This document shows positions 62,807-64,000 of a stretch of DNA of 64,000 bases, one piece after another. The number at the start of each line of letters is the position of its first letter. Position 1 is the stretch's first letter. The translations under genes and the position numbers were made by a program. The notes under the pieces were generated by a model, which did not search any database, was not told the origin of the DNA, and worked only from the letters and a program-made list of their open reading frames with translations. Origin of the DNA: Paludibacteraceae bacterium (GTDB taxonomy: Bacteria; Bacteroidota; Bacteroidia; Bacteroidales; Paludibacteraceae); contig JAKSKU010000010.1 of assembly GCA_024401565.1 (NCBI GenBank), positions 1-64,000 on the forward strand, in the 5' to 3' direction.

Positions 62807-62841
62807 AGGGTGTTCATGATGGTTCATGAACACCCTTTCTT
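62807..62841 (+). terminator. Rho-independent terminator after the DUF1573 gene
   Basis: AGGGTGTTCATGA and TCATGAACACCCT form a perfect 13-bp stem around TGGT, followed by a T-rich run. It lies between convergent genes. Confidence 0.9.
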
Positions 62842-62860
62842 TATATCAATTAGACACTGC

Positions 62861-63589
62861 TCATAAATAATACGTGTGGCTTGACAATTTCTGGACTCTG
62901 TCTATAAGCTCTTCATACGCGTCGTCAGACAAATTCAGATTACGCAACAAAGGTATCAAGCCTCTTCCCTCTTCACCTTCATAGAAAAACAGTGTGTTGC
63001 TTATCCTTGCTCTCTGACTAGCCCGCGGTTCACGGCTAAACCCGTCTCTGTGGCACCTTTTCCCTGTTTGGCTGACCTCCGTATCCAGGCATTCAAACAC
63101 AGGATCAATAGCGACGTCTACACAATCAAAAAAAGCCACAACTTCTTCTTCCGACATCGCAAACATCTCCGGGTAACGAAAACTTGTCTTTGCACCACGA
63201 CGCCCTTTCTCCTTTGCAAACATTCTTGGATGCAGAGAACCTTTGGGGTTGGAAAGGACAGCAAAAAATAGGTTCTGGAGCACAGCATTGTAATAGGAAG
63301 ACGACATCATATCGAACGGCTTAAAATTTCGCAGCATCTTATCCAGAAACTCAATGGAAAAAATCTCCGTCGGCACTTGTCCATGCTGCATGAGCCGCCT
63401 TACCTTTATCATCCTGACAAACAGCAGACGGGCAAGAAAAGTCTGCTCTTTCCTCTCCACATAATCTTTCTCCGCAACTGTCGGCACTGTATATCGGCTG
63501 TCGACTAAACTTGGAAACTGGAAGACTACTCTTCCACATTCAATTGCTGCAAGGATCTTTTCCAATCCTGCAATGGTCTCATTTATCAT
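62861..63589 (-). CDS. Orphan protein resembling the middle of Eco57I-type restriction enzymes
   Basis: The start at 63589 (MINETIAGLEKIL) gives 242 residues; an in-frame ATG at 63652 would add 21. Several segments read like the region ahead of the methylase domain in Eco57I/type IIG proteins: FLARLLFVRMIKV, SSSYYNAVLQNLFFAVL, VFECLDTE, RDGFSREPRASQRARI, NTLFFYEGEEGRGLIPLLRN. The N-terminal nuclease and the methylase motifs (such as NPPY) are absent, and the protein ends soon after. It may be a decayed fragment or a domesticated domain. It lies 67 bases after the partial gene at the right edge, on the same strand. Recognition is by motif memory only. Confidence 0.55.
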   Translation of the reverse strand: MINETIAGLEKILAAIECGRVVFQFPSLVDSRYTVPTVAEKDYVERKEQTFLARLLFVRMIKVRRLMQHGQVPTEIFSIEFLDKMLRNFKPFDMMSSSYYNAVLQNLFFAVLSNPKGSLHPRMFAKEKGRRGAKTSFRYPEMFAMSEEEVVAFFDCVDVAIDPVFECLDTEVSQTGKRCHRDGFSREPRASQRARISNTLFFYEGEEGRGLIPLLRNLNLSDDAYEELIDRVQKLSSHTYYL

Positions 63590-63655
63590 ATTTTTGTACT
63601 TTAAATCCTTGATCAGAAAAGAAAACAAGTAAGGGAAGGCGAACCCTCCCATACC

Positions 63656-64000
63656 TTAATTTGTCTTCTTTGAGCGACCTGTGATTCTATCGATCAACTC
63701 CTGTTGCTCTCGTCTCTTTCTTTCCTCCTCGGTCTCCTCCTTTGGAGTTTCAGAAACAGGAGTCTCTTCTGGAGCCACCTCCTCTTGCTTCTTCTTCTTC
63801 GAGCGTTTGCTCTCCTTTGGTTCTGAAGCTTCCTCACTCACAGCAGGAGTCTCTTCCGGAGCCACCTCCTCCTTCTTTTTCTTTGAGCGTTTGCTCTCCT
63901 TTGGCTCCGAAGCTTCCTCACTCACAGCAGGAGTCTCTTCCGGAGCCACCTCCTCCTTCTTTTTCTTTGAGCGTTTGCTCTCCTTTGGCTCCGAAGCTTC
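63656..64000 (-). CDS. 3' end of a gene with 28-residue Lys/Glu-rich repeats (partial)
   Basis: The frame is open to the right edge, so only the last 115 residues are visible and the start is outside the window. They consist of repeats of 28 residues built from EASEPKESKRSKKKK and EEVAPEETPAVSE, then a degenerate copy and the end ERKRREQQELIDRITGRSKK. The tail is highly charged, probably unstructured, and rich in Pro. Such tails are found on several membrane or nucleic-acid-binding proteins; the main domain is unseen, so no function is proposed. Confidence 0.75.
   Translation of the reverse strand, partial: EASEPKESKRSKKKKEEVAPEETPAVSEEASEPKESKRSKKKKEEVAPEETPAVSEEASEPKESKRSKKKKQEEVAPEETPVSETPKEETEEERKRREQQELIDRITGRSKKTN
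63801..64000. repeat. 84-bp coding tandem repeat
   Basis: Units start at 63801, 63885 and 63969, each beginning GAGCGTTTGCTCTCCTTTGG on the plus strand; the last runs off the edge. Copies differ by few bases, so the number of units is likely to vary between strains. A worn partial unit is at about 63743-63800. Confidence 0.88.

Overview
The window looks like a chromosome segment of a member of the Bacteroidales (Bacteroidota). The evidence is a moderate-to-low GC content, promoters of the Bacteroidota type (TTG about 19-20 bases before TAnnTTTG), and typical protein families: DUF4292 lipoprotein, OMP_b-brl_3 receptor, BspA-like leucine-rich repeat proteins ending in GIYIVNGKKV-type tails, glycan-binding surface lipoprotein and DUF1573. 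Genus cannot be fixed from the sequence alone. No rRNA, tRNA or CRISPR array was seen. Nearly all genes are on the minus strand.

Layout. 1-2,470: accessory end with a pentanucleotide repeat, a HigBA toxin-antitoxin pair, a frameshifted RhuM-like gene and palindromic repeats. 2,492-10,426: nitrogen assimilation (asnB, gltD, gltB), interrupted by a MITE-like element. 10,986-12,176: a plus-strand DUF4143 ATPase preceded by three 41-bp repeats. 12,223-19,300: CYTH phosphatase, outer-membrane receptor, then argH-rsfS-ftsH. 19,447-27,145: a long minus-strand run dut, TPR protein, DUF4292 lipoprotein, EnvC-like, Wzz-like, aroB, aroA.

27,345-41,212 is the most unusual part. A four-gene set (HprK-like kinase, S26-type peptidase fused to a nucleotidyltransferase, PqqD-like protein, ABC exporter) resembles tailoring and export genes of ribosomal peptide systems. 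It lies just downstream of a 41-residue peptide gene that I found by reading the sequence. A nearly identical second copy lies 5.4 kb further along. Each peptide gene starts one base after the stop codon of a large secreted protein. The two secreted proteins share a C-terminal domain, and each peptide gene is followed by the same 30-base terminator hairpin. A BspA-like protein and a roughly 330-nt structured leader or ncRNA belong to the same region.

41,676-59,139: housekeeping and envelope genes: M3 peptidase, biotin carrier and carboxyltransferase, LptF/G permease, tgt, rpoN, transporters, yidC and a His/Cys-rich lipoprotein. The biotin carrier gene contains a perfect 62-bp palindrome read in frame as part of the protein. 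The neighbouring carboxyltransferase gene contains a shorter palindrome of another family, which also has relatives in intergenic DNA. 59,278-62,784 (plus strand): glycerate-kinase-like protein, glycosyltransferase, IPT-domain surface lipoprotein and DUF1573 protein. The right edge holds a protein resembling the middle of Eco57I-type restriction enzymes and the 3' end of a gene built of 84-bp repeats.
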